NCBI RefSeq assembly: GCF_014838735.1
Contig: NZ_JABUXQ010000020.1
Location: forward strand, 1 to 44,252
DNA: 44,252 nt
Reading direction: 5' to 3'
Source of the DNA: Limosilactobacillus portuensis
Lineage (GTDB): Bacteria > Bacillota > Bacilli > Lactobacillales > Lactobacillaceae
Below, in pieces: positions 1 to 9,358 of the stretch. The notes under the pieces were generated by a model. That model searched no databases. It was not told the origin of the DNA and was given only the letters and a program-made list of their open reading frames with translations. The position numbers and the translations under genes were made by a program. Positions within the stretch are counted from its first letter, which is position 1; every line of letters begins with the position of its first letter.

Positions 1-95
1 AAATCAATTGGTATCTGAATTCACGGCCACTTAAATGTCTTAATTGGCATACACCAATCGAGATCTTCTTGCTTAATCTACGTCACTAAATTCGT

Positions 96-491
96 TCAAG
101 TTATTTCTTGCAATCTGCCATAAAAATAAATATCGCCATTTTGGGATAGTAACCCAGAGAAAGCCGTCTTATTTCGGTTACAGTACGCAATTGTATTATT
201 AAAAGCAATGTCAGCTAACTTATTAATTTCTTCAGCGCTAGGAATATGCTTAATTTGTGTAAGTTTTTCACGATCAATTGCCAAATTTTCTTTTAATCCC
301 TTAAGCAATTGAGTCTCAATTGTATTTAGTAGATCATGCTTTCCTTTATAGTATGCATAAAAAGTTCTTTTGCTAATTTCAGCATACTCAACAATCTCGT
401 TAACATTGCATTTCGTAAATTCTCTAACCTTAAGAAGATTGAACAATCCTTCTTGAATTCTTCTCTTTGTCGTTATTGTTCTTATATCCAT
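96..491 (-). CDS. Short TetR/AcrR-family transcriptional regulator, probably C-terminally truncated
   Basis: The N-terminal half is a clear TetR-type helix-turn-helix: a DIRTITTKRRI opening, then EIVEYAEISKRTFYAYYKGKHDLL, the typical recognition helix followed by the conserved Tyr/Phe-Tyr stretch. The start at 491 is preferred over 509 because AAAGG lies 9 bases upstream. The protein is about 131 residues, whereas TetR regulators usually have 180-220, so most of the ligand-binding domain is missing. The reading frame stops just after a GRLQEIT segment, and neither other frame continues well into the window edge, so this is a decayed or unusually short regulator. A TATAAT box lies upstream (rc of about 523-528). 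It is divergent from the small membrane protein and sortase genes, which are candidate targets; that link is inference. Confidence 0.6.
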   Translation of the reverse strand: MDIRTITTKRRIQEGLFNLLKVREFTKCNVNEIVEYAEISKRTFYAYYKGKHDLLNTIETQLLKGLKENLAIDREKLTQIKHIPSAEEINKLADIAFNNTIAYCNRNKTAFSGLLSQNGDIYFYGRLQEIT

Positions 492-533
492 GTCTCCCAA
501 CCCTTTCATTACAAAAAAGTATTATATCTCATG

Positions 534-669
534 TCGTAAGGGAGCTTAATTTTTTTTACACTAATTGTGCATTTACTAAACACAACGGATATTTACGCTT
601 AATTTTCTATTGCGCAATTCAGTCGCTTGATATATTTAAGATAAATCAATTATTAAGTGGTGAAAATCA
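534..669. promoter_or_regulatory. Divergent promoter region between tetR-like gene and sortase pair
   Basis: AT-rich spacer between two divergent genes. It holds the TATAAT box for the minus-strand regulator just outside its left edge, and a spaced inverted repeat TTGTG-N11-CACAA near 565-590 that could be an operator. On the plus strand GGTGA precedes the ATG at 670. The operator call is weak and rests only on symmetry. Confidence 0.3.
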
Positions 670-918
670 ATGAATAAGAATAAGATTATTAAGCGATTTG
701 AAATGCTATTAATAATACTGACCTTTTTAGGAAATTTCGGTACCGTTATTTATGATGGAATCATCGACAGTCATCAAGCTTCTAATAATTCGCAAAAGGT
801 ATTATTCCAGACGCGCCACTACTACAATCTGGATGCGAGGTTACGCAATCTAGGATACGCATTGCTAATTGTTTCATTAACCGAAGCTGGTCAATTAATC
901 TTAGAGAATAAGAAGTAA
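670..918 (+). CDS. Small predicted membrane protein, unknown function
   Basis: Not recognised. An 82-residue protein with a basic N-terminus (MNKNKIIKRFE), a hydrophobic segment at about residues 11-28 (LLIILTFLGNFGTVIY) and a second one near residues 60-78 (LGYALLIVSLTEAGQLIL), ending in basic residues. The start is supported by GGTGA 8 bases upstream. Only 6 bases separate its stop from the sortase start, and the sortase has no strong ribosome-binding site of its own, so the two are probably translationally coupled. A role as sortase partner or small accessory membrane protein is inference from position only. Confidence 0.5.
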   Translation: MNKNKIIKRFEMLLIILTFLGNFGTVIYDGIIDSHQASNNSQKVLFQTRHYYNLDARLRNLGYALLIVSLTEAGQLILENKK

Positions 919-924
919 TCACCT

Positions 925-1629
925 ATGAAAAAGGTTCAATATCTTATTCTGATAATAATTAGTGTATTTTTAACTGTTTTTTCGATTCCGCTGCTATTTC
1001 CGCAATTATCACTATTGCTTCAATCAGCAATCATCAATTACCATAGTCCTAAAATTGTTAGTGAAAGTCCACTTCCTAAGGCAATAAAAAAATGTGATTG
1101 GGAATCCGTAAAGTTACTTAGTTTAAACTCAATAATTATAGGTTCGATTAGAGATTCTCCGGAATACGTTGGTGCAATCTTAGTTCCCTCACTTAATATG
1201 AATGTTCCGCTCGCTAATTATACAGATAACGGAACTTATACATTTGGTGCGGGGATGCTTAAACCGCATTATATAAGCAGTAATAGTCATTTAGTTATTG
1301 GCGCCCATAATCTCGGTCATAAAAACTGCTCTGCATTATTCACTCCACTAGCTTTTCATTCTTTAACGGGACGAAAAGTTATAATTACAAATTTCAAAAT
1401 TGCTAAAGAATATAAAATCGAAAGCAAACAGGTTATTTCACCATCGGATGTGGAGAAACCATTTGAAGGCTCCAGTGATTCAATATCATTAATAACCTGT
1501 ACCTCCAATAATAAAAAAAGGATCCTCATTAACGCTAAACTTATTAAACGATTACCAGTAAATAAATTAAATAGCCAAGTCCAAAACGCTATCCGGCAAA
1601 AATATCAAATTAACGTTATTGATAGTTAA
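925..1629 (+). CDS. srtA: Class A sortase
   Basis: Membrane-anchored transpeptidase that cleaves LPXTG-type sorting signals and attaches surface proteins to peptidoglycan. Residues 5-32 form an N-terminal signal anchor (LILIIISVFLTVFS) and the catalytic domain faces outward. The catalytic set is visible: His128 in VIGAHN, Cys192 in LITC, and Arg199 in the following KKRILINAKLI strand, which matches the class A pattern. Length (234 residues) is normal. It follows the small membrane protein at 670 closely and ends at a strong terminator. Codons are more AT-rich than in the rlmB-cysS block next to it. No LPXTG substrate is encoded in the window, so its client proteins are unknown. It could be the housekeeping sortase or an accessory copy. 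Confidence 0.85.
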   Translation: MKKVQYLILIIISVFLTVFSIPLLFPQLSLLLQSAIINYHSPKIVSESPLPKAIKKCDWESVKLLSLNSIIIGSIRDSPEYVGAILVPSLNMNVPLANYTDNGTYTFGAGMLKPHYISSNSHLVIGAHNLGHKNCSALFTPLAFHSLTGRKVIITNFKIAKEYKIESKQVISPSDVEKPFEGSSDSISLITCTSNNKKRILINAKLIKRLPVNKLNSQVQNAIRQKYQINVIDS

Positions 1630-1675
1630 ATCCTCCTTTCTGCTCTAAGCAAGCAGAAAGGAGGATTTATTTTTC
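1628..1675. terminator. Bidirectional intrinsic terminator between sortase and rlmB
   Basis: A perfect 17-bp stem (1628-1644 with 1652-1668) around the 7-base loop ctaagca, followed by TATTTTT on the plus strand and by A/T-rich sequence on the other. It separates two convergent genes. The stem contains AAAGGAGG, identical to a Shine-Dalgarno core. Confidence 0.9.
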
Positions 1676-2421
1676 TATAATGGGTGGCGTGAATTAAATC
1701 CTTGGTAGATTAACAGACTCGCTGCCACACTTGCATTAAGGCTTTGAACGTGACCAATCATTGGAATAGTAAGCATCTCATCACAGTTCTTCTTCAATAA
1801 TGAAGAAATTCCCTTTCCTTCATTACCGATAACTAATGCTACCGCTCCCTTTGCATTCCAGCGTCGGTAATCAGTCCCCTTCATATCGGTTCCAAATAAC
1901 CAAACTCCCCGGTCCTTCAATTCTTGAGCTGTTTGAACCAGGTTAGTAACTCGGGCAACCGGAACGTGTTCAATTGCTCCAGTAGATGTTTTAGCAACAA
2001 CCGAAGTTAACCCAACAGCGCGACGCCGGGGAATAATAATTCCATGAACTCCGGCTGCATCGGCTGTCCGAATAATTGAGCCAAGATTATGCGGATCCTC
2101 TAATTCATCAAGAATTAGGAAAAATGGATCTTCATCATGTTTAGCAGCATTTTCAAACAGGTCATCAATCGTTGCATAGTGGTAAGCAGCAACCGCCAAG
2201 GCCACGCCCTGGTGATTTTGGTGTTCACTCATCTGATCGAGCTTTGTCTTGGGGACGTTTGAAATTACTAACCGCTTTTCCTTTGCTAATTTAATAATTT
2301 GTGAAATGGCATCAGACTTTAATCCTGATTGGATAAAGACCTTATTAATTTCTTGATCGGACTTCAGTGCCATCACTGCCGGGTGGCGACCAATAATAAA
2401 ATCATTGCTTTCAGTTTTCAT
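1675..2421 (-). CDS. rlmB: 23S rRNA (guanosine-2'-O-)-methyltransferase RlmB
   Basis: SPOUT (TrmH/SpoU) superfamily methyltransferase that 2'-O-methylates a guanosine of 23S rRNA using S-adenosylmethionine. An N-terminal substrate-binding domain begins with [12 protein letters not shown]. The C-terminal knot domain carries the family motifs [31 protein letters not shown] and [22 protein letters not shown]. The start at 2421 (MKTESNDF) is preferred over 2442 because GGGAG lies 9-10 bases upstream. It overlaps the end of mrnC by 11 bases, so it is translated as the last gene of a cysS-mrnC-rlmB operon, a conserved arrangement in Bacilli. Confidence 0.93.
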   Translation of the reverse strand: MKTESNDFIIGRHPAVMALKSDQEINKVFIQSGLKSDAISQIIKLAKEKRLVISNVPKTKLDQMSEHQNHQGVALAVAAYHYATIDDLFENAAKHDEDPFFLILDELEDPHNLGSIIRTADAAGVHGIIIPRRRAVGLTSVVAKTSTGAIEHVPVARVTNLVQTAQELKDRGVWLFGTDMKGTDYRRWNAKGAVALVIGNEGKGISSLLKKNCDEMLTIPMIGHVQSLNASVAASLLIYQGFNSRHPL

Positions 2422-2824
2422 GCTTCGTTCTCCCTGCTTCAACTTGCTGAATGCACCATTCTGCTAACTCTTCGATTCGGTCTTGTTTCCCCGCCAATTG
2501 CAGGTAACCCATCATTGCTTCAAAACCAGTCGATATCCGATAAGTTAGAACAGAAGTATGTTTTGCGTGCGTGTGACTGTTGGCGTTTCGCCCCCGTTTA
2601 AAGTAACTCCACTCATCCTCAGTTAGAATGTCATCCTGCTTCATCAGATCAATCAATGCCGCTTGCGCTTTTGCAGAGACATAATGAGTTGCAATGTGCT
2701 GAAGCTTAGTCGGCTTTGCTAGCCCCTGACTTAAAAGATGTTGACGAATAAATACTTCGTAAACAGCATCCCCCAAGTAAGCAAGGGCAATCCCGTTTAA
2801 TTGTTGATAATCTGCTTGTTCCAT
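2411..2824 (-). CDS. mrnC: Mini-ribonuclease III (23S rRNA maturation)
   Basis: Small RNase III-like double-strand nuclease without a dsRNA-binding domain. It matures the ends of pre-23S rRNA in Firmicutes. The signature [18 protein letters not shown] is at residues 13-30 with the metal-binding Asp19, and the basic [20 protein letters not shown] segment follows in the middle. Length (137 residues) fits the family. AGGAAGGAAA precedes the start. It lies 15 bases after cysS and overlaps rlmB, the usual cysS-mrnC-rlmB operon. Confidence 0.93.
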   Translation of the reverse strand: MEQADYQQLNGIALAYLGDAVYEVFIRQHLLSQGLAKPTKLQHIATHYVSAKAQAALIDLMKQDDILTEDEWSYFKRGRNANSHTHAKHTSVLTYRISTGFEAMMGYLQLAGKQDRIEELAEWCIQQVEAGRTKHEN

Positions 2825-2839
2825 TAATTTCCTTCCTGT

Positions 2840-4258
2840 CTACTTCTTTACTCGCTTGAACCGCGTTCCTTGTGGCGTATCTTCAAGAATAATTCCCTGG
2901 GCCTTTAATTCATCACGAATTTGGTCACTCCGGGCAAAGTCCTTATTCTTCCGCGCCTCATTTCGTTCATCAATCAACGCTTGGATATGTTCATCGTTAA
3001 GCTCATTATCACTTGATGATAACTTCACCCCAAAAATACTAACTAATTCAGAAATTAGATCCTTCATTTCGGTTAGCGCATCCGCCTTAACCTCTTCTTG
3101 TTGGGCATAAACGTTTGCGTACTTAACTAGTTCGTAAACAACGGTAATCCCATTTTGAACATTGATATCATCATCCATTGCTTCTGTGAATGATTGCTTA
3201 AAATCAGCCAATTTTTGGGTAACTACTGGATCAGCGCCAGCTTGGGCATCCTTTTGGCGATAGGTTAAATTATCAAATGCTGTTTGGATATGTTCCAAAT
3301 TATTCTTAGCGTCAATCAGATTGTCCTCGCTGTATTGAATTGGTCGCCGATATTGAGTAGTTGCCATAAAGAACCGCAATACTTGAGGATCGACCTGCTT
3401 AATAATGTCATGAACAGTGATAAAGTTATGCAGCGACTTGCTCATCTTCTCATTGTCCTTGCCGATAGTAACAAAGCCATTATGCATCCAGTAACGGACA
3501 AATTTCTGCCCAGTTTCTGCTTCACTTTGAGCAATTTCATTTTCATGGTGGGGGAATTCTAGATCTTGACCACCACCATGAATATCAATCGTCTTTCCCA
3601 AGTACTTAGTCGACATTACTGAGCATTCAATATGCCAGCCTGGTCGTCCCTTTCCCCATGGTGAATCCCAGTTAATTTCTCCCGGCTTAGCAGCTTTCCA
3701 AAGGGCGAAATCCATTGGATCCTCTTTTTTATTAACTTCATCAGCACTAACATGTTCACTCGCCCCAACTTCAAGATCATCAATTGATTGACCTGATAAT
3801 TGACCATAGTCCTTGAATTTCCGGGCACGATAATAAACATCCCCATCTTTTTCGTATGCATAGCCCTTATCAATCAATCCCTGAACAAATTTGATGATTT
3901 CAGGAATGTTTTCGGTTGCTCGCGGGTGCATTGTCGCTGGTTCGATATTAATTGCCTTAGTATCTTCCATAAATGCTTGAATGTATTTATCTGCTAATTG
4001 GGGAACTGTAATTCCTTGCTCATGAGCGGCCTTGATCATCTTATCATCAACGTCAGTAAAATTAGAAACATAGTTCACCTTGTACCCCTTAAATTCAAGG
4101 TAGCGCCGCACTGTATCAAAGGCAATCGCTGAACGCGCGTTACCGATATGAATATAGTTATACACCGTTGGGCCACAGACATACATGTTAACAACTCCTG
4201 GGGTTTGCGGTTTAAATTCTTCTTGTTTACGAGTCAATGTATTATAAATTGTTAGCAT
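2840..4258 (-). CDS. cysS: Cysteinyl-tRNA synthetase
   Basis: Class I aminoacyl-tRNA synthetase that charges tRNA-Cys, cytoplasmic. The HIGH motif appears as [10 protein letters not shown] (residues 35-43) and KMSKS as [10 protein letters not shown]. Zinc ligands include Cys28 in VCGPTVYN and residues of the [17 protein letters not shown] segment. The C-terminal anticodon-binding part and the [14 protein letters not shown] ending are complete at 472 residues. AAAGGAG lies 11 bases before the ATG. It is the first gene of the operon with mrnC and rlmB. No T-box motif was found upstream, although many Firmicute cysS genes have one. Confidence 0.96.
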   Translation of the reverse strand: MLTIYNTLTRKQEEFKPQTPGVVNMYVCGPTVYNYIHIGNARSAIAFDTVRRYLEFKGYKVNYVSNFTDVDDKMIKAAHEQGITVPQLADKYIQAFMEDTKAINIEPATMHPRATENIPEIIKFVQGLIDKGYAYEKDGDVYYRARKFKDYGQLSGQSIDDLEVGASEHVSADEVNKKEDPMDFALWKAAKPGEINWDSPWGKGRPGWHIECSVMSTKYLGKTIDIHGGGQDLEFPHHENEIAQSEAETGQKFVRYWMHNGFVTIGKDNEKMSKSLHNFITVHDIIKQVDPQVLRFFMATTQYRRPIQYSEDNLIDAKNNLEHIQTAFDNLTYRQKDAQAGADPVVTQKLADFKQSFTEAMDDDINVQNGITVVYELVKYANVYAQQEEVKADALTEMKDLISELVSIFGVKLSSSDNELNDEHIQALIDERNEARKNKDFARSDQIRDELKAQGIILEDTPQGTRFKRVKK

Positions 4259-4402
4259 GACTGTCTGCTCCTTTCATATCTATACCCATAATACTAACAT
4301 ATCTAGTTAAATGAACATATTACTGGATCTTTTTTCGAGAAAAAAGTTTTTTTACTTAATAGTCACAATTTCTTCACATTCTCCTGGTAGTATATAAAGC
4401 AT

Positions 4403-4526
4403 AGTAAAGATATAATCTTTACTACTAATGAAACCTATTATTTTTCAATTACTCCTCCCAATAGTAACCGAAAAAATAATTAATATGAGGATACCCCAAG
4501 TCCTCGTAATACTCCTCAAGAGATAG
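4403..4526 (+). other. Possible tiny hydrophobic peptide gene with upstream inverted repeat
   Basis: A 32-codon frame (4428-4526) starts with MKPIIFQLLLPIV and ends LVILLKR. It is preceded, 4 bases before its ATG, by a perfect 9-bp inverted repeat (4403-4411 and 4415-4423) that also contains a TATAAT. An intrinsic terminator overlaps its stop codon. The hydrophobic N-terminus with Pro-Ile and the compact terminated unit recall type I toxins of the Fst class, but the charged C-terminal tail of that family is not convincing and no good ribosome-binding site is visible. It could equally be a small RNA or a non-coding remnant. Confidence 0.25.
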
Positions 4527-4550
4527 CTATTTCTTAAGCTATCTCTTTTT
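4519..4550 (+). terminator. Intrinsic terminator of a short plus-strand transcript
   Basis: A 10-bp stem, AGAGATAGCT (4519-4528) with AGCTATCTCT (4537-4546), continues into a T run. No annotated plus-strand gene lies upstream except the possible 32-codon frame, so it implies a short transcript from 4380-4550. Confidence 0.7.
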
Positions 4551-4557
4551 GGATCAT

Positions 4558-4604
4558 AAAAAAGCGGGAACGGCTAAGATTTAGCTGTTCTCGCTTTTTA
4601 TTTT
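4558..4604. terminator. Bidirectional intrinsic terminator downstream of fhs
   Basis: Stem AAAGCGGGAACGGCT (4561-4575) with AGCTGTTCTCGCTTT (4583-4597), an A run on its left and a T run on its right, so it can work in both directions. It probably ends the fhs transcript on the minus strand. Confidence 0.75.
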
Positions 4605-4609
4605 TAAGA

Positions 4610-4854
4610 TGATTAACAACTTCTAATGCAACAGAGCAAAACACGTTCAGCCTAAGCTCCCTCAAGATAATGACCTCTCTCCTAGGCGCTAGTCGCCTTC
4701 GTCAGGAGAAATTGCTGCTCTTAATGCAGCATAGCTAAGATCTGCTCGCCCTAACCTTCCTCGAGCTAACGACCTCCGACTTCGACGACAAGACGTCGTT
4801 CGTCGGAGAAATCGTTAGCCACCGGAAGGTTTTAACGGGCTCGCACTCTATTTA
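4610..4854. repeat. Structured dispersed intergenic repeat downstream of fhs
   Basis: No gene is seen here. The stretch is a chain of hairpins: CTCCTAGGCG with CGCC...AGGAG (about 4678-4710), GCTGC with GCAGC (about 4714-4731), and a long imperfect one with arms AACCTTCC and GGAAGGTT, then GCTAACGA with TCGTTAGC, then CTCCGAC with GTCGGAG (4752-4832). Parts recur elsewhere: 23 bases at 4738-4760 are identical to 15540-15562; 4834-4849 matches 15570-15585 with one mismatch; 4697-4716 is the exact reverse complement of 15272-15291. The element abuts the fhs stop codon. Confidence 0.7.
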
Positions 4855-6513
4855 CTAAAACAACCCCTTTATCCTACCCTGAGCGTCGATGGACATGTTG
4901 ACGGCAGCGGGAGTTTTGGAAAGGCCAGGCATGGTCATCATGTTACCTGAAAGGGCAACGATAAAGCCAGCACCGAGCTTAGGAACGAATTCCCGAATAT
5001 GGAAAGTAAAGTCTGTTGGTGCCCCAAGCTGAGTTTGGTCATCAGTAAAGGAGTACTGGGTCTTGGCAATGCAGACGGGAAGATCATTCCAGCCTAACTT
5101 TGCAAACTGCTTCAATTGCTTCTTCGCCTTTTTGCTAAACGAAACTTCTTTAGCTCCGTAAATTGTTTTGGCAATTGTATTGACTTTTTCTTCAATCGAA
5201 TCACTAGAATCGTAAAGGGGCTTGAAATCACTCTTTTGGTCAGCTAAGCGAACAACTTCCTTAGCAAGATCTTGGGTTCCCTTGCCGCCCTTAGCCCAAC
5301 TATCAGCGACCACAACGTTAACCCCGAGCCGCTTGCAATTGTCTTCAATAAACTTGACCTCAGCATCAGTATCATTAATGAAGTGGTTAATGGCAACTAC
5401 TACTGGTAAGCCATAACGTTGCATATTCTTAATATGACGATTCAGGTTAACGATTCCCTTTTCTAGTGCTGGTAATTGTTCTTCCTTAATTTCGTCTAAA
5501 CTAGCGCCACCATTGTATTCAAGGGCCCGAACCGTAGCGACAATAACAATTGCATCTGGGTTCTTTCCTAAGACCGGTCGTTTAATGTCAAGGAACTTTT
5601 CGGCCCCCAAGTCAGCCCCAAATCCAGCTTCTGTAACGGTGTAATCTGCCAATTTTAATGCTGTTTGAGTAGCTAAAATACTGTTGCATCCATGAGCAAT
5701 ATTAGCAAACGGGCCACCATGAACAATCGCTGGAGTATGGTCAAGGGTTTGCACAAGGTTAGGCTTAATAGCGTCCTTTAAAAGAATTGTAATCGCATCT
5801 TCAAAGCCGAGTTGGCCAACAGTTACTGGTTCCCGGTCGTAGGTGTAACCAACAACAATTCGGCTGATCCGCTTCTTGAGGTCCATCAAGTCAGTGGAAA
5901 GACACAAGATCGCCATTAATTCTGAAGCAGCAGTAATATCGAAGCCGGTTTGCCGCGGAACCCCCTGCATAATTCCACCAAGGCCAGTAATAACATTCCG
6001 TAATGCCCGGTCATTAACGTCTTCTACCCGTTTCCAAATAATCCGGCGCGGGTCGAGGTTTAATTCGTTTCCCCGCATTACATAGTTATCAATTAAAGCA
6101 GCTAATGTGTTGTTAGCGCTAGTTAGTGCATGAAGGTCACCAGTAAAGTGCAAGTTAATGTCTTCCATCGGAATTACTTGGCTATAACCTCCACCGGTTG
6201 CCCCACCTTTGATTCCGAACACAGGCCCCATCGAAGGTTCCCGCATTGCAATGATTGTTTGGTGGTTTAATTGGTTTAAGGCATCCCCTAAGCCAACCAA
6301 GACAGTTGACTTTCCTTCACCGGCTGGAGTCGGATTGATTGAAGTCACAAGAACTAGCTTATGCTTCTTCCCTGGTTTTTCGGCAACTGGCAATGAAATT
6401 TTAGCCTTGTACTTCCCGTATTGTTCAATCTGGTCATCATCAAGACCAATTGATTCAGCAATCTTATTAATCGGTTCGAGTGTGGCTTGGTCAGCAATTT
6501 CTATATCTGTCAT
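4855..6513 (-). CDS. fhs: Formate--tetrahydrofolate ligase
   Basis: ATP-dependent synthesis of 10-formyl-tetrahydrofolate from formate and tetrahydrofolate, feeding purine and formyl-methionyl-tRNA synthesis in the cytoplasm. The P-loop [15 protein letters not shown] is near residues 60-75, and the family blocks [29 protein letters not shown]-like [16 protein letters not shown] and the C-terminal [16 protein letters not shown] are present. The start at ATG 6513 is chosen over an in-frame TTG at 6528 because GGAG sits about 9 bases upstream of the ATG. Length (552) is normal. It stands alone between yacL and cysS, where most relatives have gltX. Confidence 0.96.
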   Translation of the reverse strand: MTDIEIADQATLEPINKIAESIGLDDDQIEQYGKYKAKISLPVAEKPGKKHKLVLVTSINPTPAGEGKSTVLVGLGDALNQLNHQTIIAMREPSMGPVFGIKGGATGGGYSQVIPMEDINLHFTGDLHALTSANNTLAALIDNYVMRGNELNLDPRRIIWKRVEDVNDRALRNVITGLGGIMQGVPRQTGFDITAASELMAILCLSTDLMDLKKRISRIVVGYTYDREPVTVGQLGFEDAITILLKDAIKPNLVQTLDHTPAIVHGGPFANIAHGCNSILATQTALKLADYTVTEAGFGADLGAEKFLDIKRPVLGKNPDAIVIVATVRALEYNGGASLDEIKEEQLPALEKGIVNLNRHIKNMQRYGLPVVVAINHFINDTDAEVKFIEDNCKRLGVNVVVADSWAKGGKGTQDLAKEVVRLADQKSDFKPLYDSSDSIEEKVNTIAKTIYGAKEVSFSKKAKKQLKQFAKLGWNDLPVCIAKTQYSFTDDQTQLGAPTDFTFHIREFVPKLGAGFIVALSGNMMTMPGLSKTPAAVNMSIDAQGRIKGLF

Positions 6514-6550
6514 TTCAATCCGCTCCAATCTTAAATACGAACTTTAACTA

Positions 6551-6590
6551 AAAAAACACCGTTAAAGTTAAGAATTAACTTCTACGGTGT
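6551..6590 (-). terminator. Intrinsic terminator after yacL
   Basis: Read on the minus strand: ACACCGTAGAAGTTAA, loop, TTAACTTTAACGGTGT, then a run of seven T. It ends the radA-yacL transcript just before fhs, leaving fewer than 40 bases between it and the fhs start, so any fhs promoter must overlap it. Confidence 0.85.
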
Positions 6591-6624
6591 CTAGGATAAA
6601 AGATTCTCAGTCATTTGTAAACAA

Positions 6625-7785
6625 CTATTTAGACTCTTTATCAGATTTTGCTGATTTTTTATTGTCCTTTGTGGATTCGCTATTTTTTTCGTTGATCCCC
6701 CGACGTGAATGGAGTGGTCGAGCAAAGATCATCCGACCAGCATCAGTTTGCAATGCGCTAGTGACCTCTACTTCAATTCGTTCATTCATAAAGTAACGAC
6801 CATCCTCAACGACAACCATGGTTCCATCATCAAGGTACGCAACCCCTTGCTGACGTTCAGTCCCGTTCTTCACAACAACAACCTTGAGCGTTTCACCAGG
6901 AATTACCCGTGGGCGCAACGATTTAGCAAGATTATTAATATTCAGAACTTGGACATTTTGGAATTGAATAACCTTATTCAAATTATAGTCGTTAGTGACA
7001 ATGACCCCGTTAACCTTCTTAGCTAACGCAATCAATTTACTATCAACTTCCGGAATATCTTCAAAGTCGCCATCGTACATTTCAATTGGCACGATCTTTT
7101 CTTTCCGTAACTTATTTAGGATGTCTAATCCTCGTCGTCCCCGAACTCGCTTAATACTTTCACCAGAATCGGCAATGTATTGAAGTTCATAAAGAACAAA
7201 ATTAGGCACGAGTAATGTCCCTTCCAGAAAACCAGTCTTTACCAAATCATAAATTCGACCATCAATTAAGATGTTCGTATCTAGGATTTTGTAATGATGA
7301 TAGTTCTCATCCTTTTGGTCAATCACTTCGGTATTCGGATTTTTCGGCCGAATTCGGTTACCAGAAAGTAAATTTTTCCAATCATCGAGTCGGGTTGTCC
7401 CAATCCGGTAGCCAAAATAACTAAAGATGATCATTAACAAGATCGGTAAAACATTATTAACAACTGGGATTCCCGTTCGCCATAGCGGAATCGAAATTAA
7501 CACCGCGAGAACTAAGCCAACAATTGTCAGTAGCGTCCCAAAAAACAGGTAAACTGGGCTTAAGCTTGTCAGACTCTTTTCAATCCGTGCAACTAACTGT
7601 TCAGTTGGTTTGGCAAGTGGTAGTGAAAGGAGAAAGAAAATCAAAGCACCAATAACGATATCCATAAAGACTAATAAGGCACTATTTAAATGAAAATTAA
7701 CTAAGTCCCAAAATAATGGCAAATAATAGAAACCAGTTGCGGCACCAACAATAACGTATATCAACCGAATAATTCGTTTTCGCAT
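6625..7785 (-). CDS. yacL: Membrane-anchored PIN and TRAM domain protein (YacL/PilT-like)
   Basis: Four N-terminal membrane segments (about residues 5-25, 39-58, 77-99, 111-130) are followed by a PIN nuclease-like domain starting at YKILDTNILIDGRIYDL (Asp in LDTN) with later acidic residues in EVDSKLIALAKKVNG and VTNDYNLNKVI. A TRAM RNA-binding domain follows (about 300-357: PGETLKVVVVKNGTERQQGVAYLDDGTMVVVEDG). The tail is Lys/Ser-rich. This is the conserved Firmicute YacL family, whose biochemical role is not well settled; RNA cleavage or binding at the membrane is the usual suggestion. It lies 21 bases after radA with its own AAAGGAGG site, in one operon, as in many Bacilli. Confidence 0.88.
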   Translation of the reverse strand: MRKRIIRLIYVIVGAATGFYYLPLFWDLVNFHLNSALLVFMDIVIGALIFFLLSLPLAKPTEQLVARIEKSLTSLSPVYLFFGTLLTIVGLVLAVLISIPLWRTGIPVVNNVLPILLMIIFSYFGYRIGTTRLDDWKNLLSGNRIRPKNPNTEVIDQKDENYHHYKILDTNILIDGRIYDLVKTGFLEGTLLVPNFVLYELQYIADSGESIKRVRGRRGLDILNKLRKEKIVPIEMYDGDFEDIPEVDSKLIALAKKVNGVIVTNDYNLNKVIQFQNVQVLNINNLAKSLRPRVIPGETLKVVVVKNGTERQQGVAYLDDGTMVVVEDGRYFMNERIEVEVTSALQTDAGRMIFARPLHSRRGINEKNSESTKDNKKSAKSDKESK

Positions 7786-7806
7786 ATTACATCCCTCCTT
7801 TATAAA

Positions 7807-9186
7807 TTAACCTAATGCAAGACGCAATGCTTGGCGGAGGGTGGTTACCCCGACAACCTCGATCCCGGTTGGTGCTTGCCACCCTTTCAAATTATTCTTT
7901 GGAACAAAGATTCGTTTAAACCCAAGCTTCTGTGCCTCGGCGACACGCTGTTCAATCCGGTTAACCCGCCGAATTTCACCAGTTAACCCGACTTCCCCAA
8001 CGAATGCATCCGTGGCTTGCGTTCCCTTGTCCCGATAACTCGATGCAATACTAATCGCAATTGCCAGATCAATTGCCGGCTCATCTAATTTTACACCACC
8101 AGCAGCCTTCAGGTAGGCATCCTGATTTTGGAGCATCAAGTTAGCACGCTTTTCAAGAACCGCCATGATCAATGATACCCGATTTCTGTTCAAACCAGTA
8201 GCAGTTCGCTGAGCATTTCCATAAACAGTTGGCGTCACCAAAGCTTGAATTTCAACAAGAATTGGTCGCGTCCCTTCTAATGATACAACGACAGCCGAGC
8301 CAGTGGCATCTTTTAACCGTTCTTCAAGAAAGATTTCTGAAGGATTTTTTACCTCTGACAAACCATTCGTATGCATTTCAAAAATTCCCAGCTCATTGGT
8401 TGACCCAAAACGGTTTTTAACTGACCTGAGGATCCGGTATGTGTGGTGAAGATCCCCTTCAAAGTAAAGGACAGTGTCAACCATGTGCTCTAAAATCTTT
8501 GGCCCAGCAATTGCCCCACCTTTAGTAACATGTCCAACAACAAAGATCGTAATATTATTACTCTTCGCAATTTGCATTAACTGAGCGGTTACTTCACGGA
8601 TCTGCGAAACACTCCCGATCGCTGAAGTGACATCTGTTGCCTGCATCGTCTGAACAGAATCAATTACCACGTATTCTGGTTTTAGTTCACGAATCGTGTC
8701 CTTGATGCTGTCCATATTGGTTTCTGGGTAAATATAAAAATCATCTGCTGCCACATCAAGCCGCTCTGCCCGCATTTTGATTTGAGTAGCACTTTCTTCT
8801 CCAGAAACGTAAAGGACCCGGTGATGTTCACTTGATAATTGTCCAGAAACTTGCAGGAGCAACGTTGATTTCCCAATACCAGGATCCCCACCAATTAAAA
8901 TTAACGACCCCGGAACAAATCCGCCACCAAGGACCCGGTTTAACTCGTTCAATTTGGTTTTTACCCGGGGCGTCTCGTGACTATTAATTTCACCAATTTT
9001 CTGTGGCTTGGCAACCAAACCAGTTAACGTCGTGGTTGGCCGTTTTGTGGCTGCACTAGAACTTGAAGACTGGATTTGTTCTTCAACTAACGTATTCCAT
9101 TCACCACAGTTAGGACACCTTCCTAAATACCGTGGTGAATTATAGCCACAATTTTGACAAACATATTGTGTTTTTACTTTGGCCAT
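7807..9186 (-). CDS. radA: DNA repair protein RadA (Sms)
   Basis: RecA-like ATPase that promotes branch migration and processing of recombination intermediates. An N-terminal C4 zinc finger has Cys10, Cys13, Cys24 and Cys27 ([23 protein letters not shown]). Walker A is [10 protein letters not shown] near residue 100, the RadA-specific [13 protein letters not shown] motif follows, and the C-terminal Lon-protease-like domain runs to the end (ALRLALG). Length (459) is typical. AAAGGA precedes the ATG. It is cotranscribed with yacL. Confidence 0.96.
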   Translation of the reverse strand: MAKVKTQYVCQNCGYNSPRYLGRCPNCGEWNTLVEEQIQSSSSSAATKRPTTTLTGLVAKPQKIGEINSHETPRVKTKLNELNRVLGGGFVPGSLILIGGDPGIGKSTLLLQVSGQLSSEHHRVLYVSGEESATQIKMRAERLDVAADDFYIYPETNMDSIKDTIRELKPEYVVIDSVQTMQATDVTSAIGSVSQIREVTAQLMQIAKSNNITIFVVGHVTKGGAIAGPKILEHMVDTVLYFEGDLHHTYRILRSVKNRFGSTNELGIFEMHTNGLSEVKNPSEIFLEERLKDATGSAVVVSLEGTRPILVEIQALVTPTVYGNAQRTATGLNRNRVSLIMAVLEKRANLMLQNQDAYLKAAGGVKLDEPAIDLAIAISIASSYRDKGTQATDAFVGEVGLTGEIRRVNRIEQRVAEAQKLGFKRIFVPKNNLKGWQAPTGIEVVGVTTLRQALRLALG

Positions 9187-9358
9187 TCATGCCATCCTTT
9201 CATTACCTAAACTTACTTACTAACAACGATCCTGAAATAAAAGTGCGCCCTACCAATCCTTTTAAAAAAAACTATTGGACCGTTCCACCAACGAAAATCT
9301 GGGCATTTTGAGAAAAATTTGCCTAAAATTATTCCGATTTTATTCAAGATTTGCTATA

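Noticed and set aside
4331-4356. Palindrome CTTTTTTCGAGAAAAAAG with a T run as terminator
   Set aside because: Stem is almost only A-T pairs and no transcript obviously reaches it; too weak to call.
4259-4560. T-box for cysS
   Set aside because: No GGTGGNACC-type motif or stem I signature on the minus strand upstream of cysS; only a normal promoter and ribosome site are seen.
9187-9358. Possible small gene or RNA between radA and dut
   Set aside because: No frame with a ribosome site, no clear hairpin followed by T run; treated as plain spacer.
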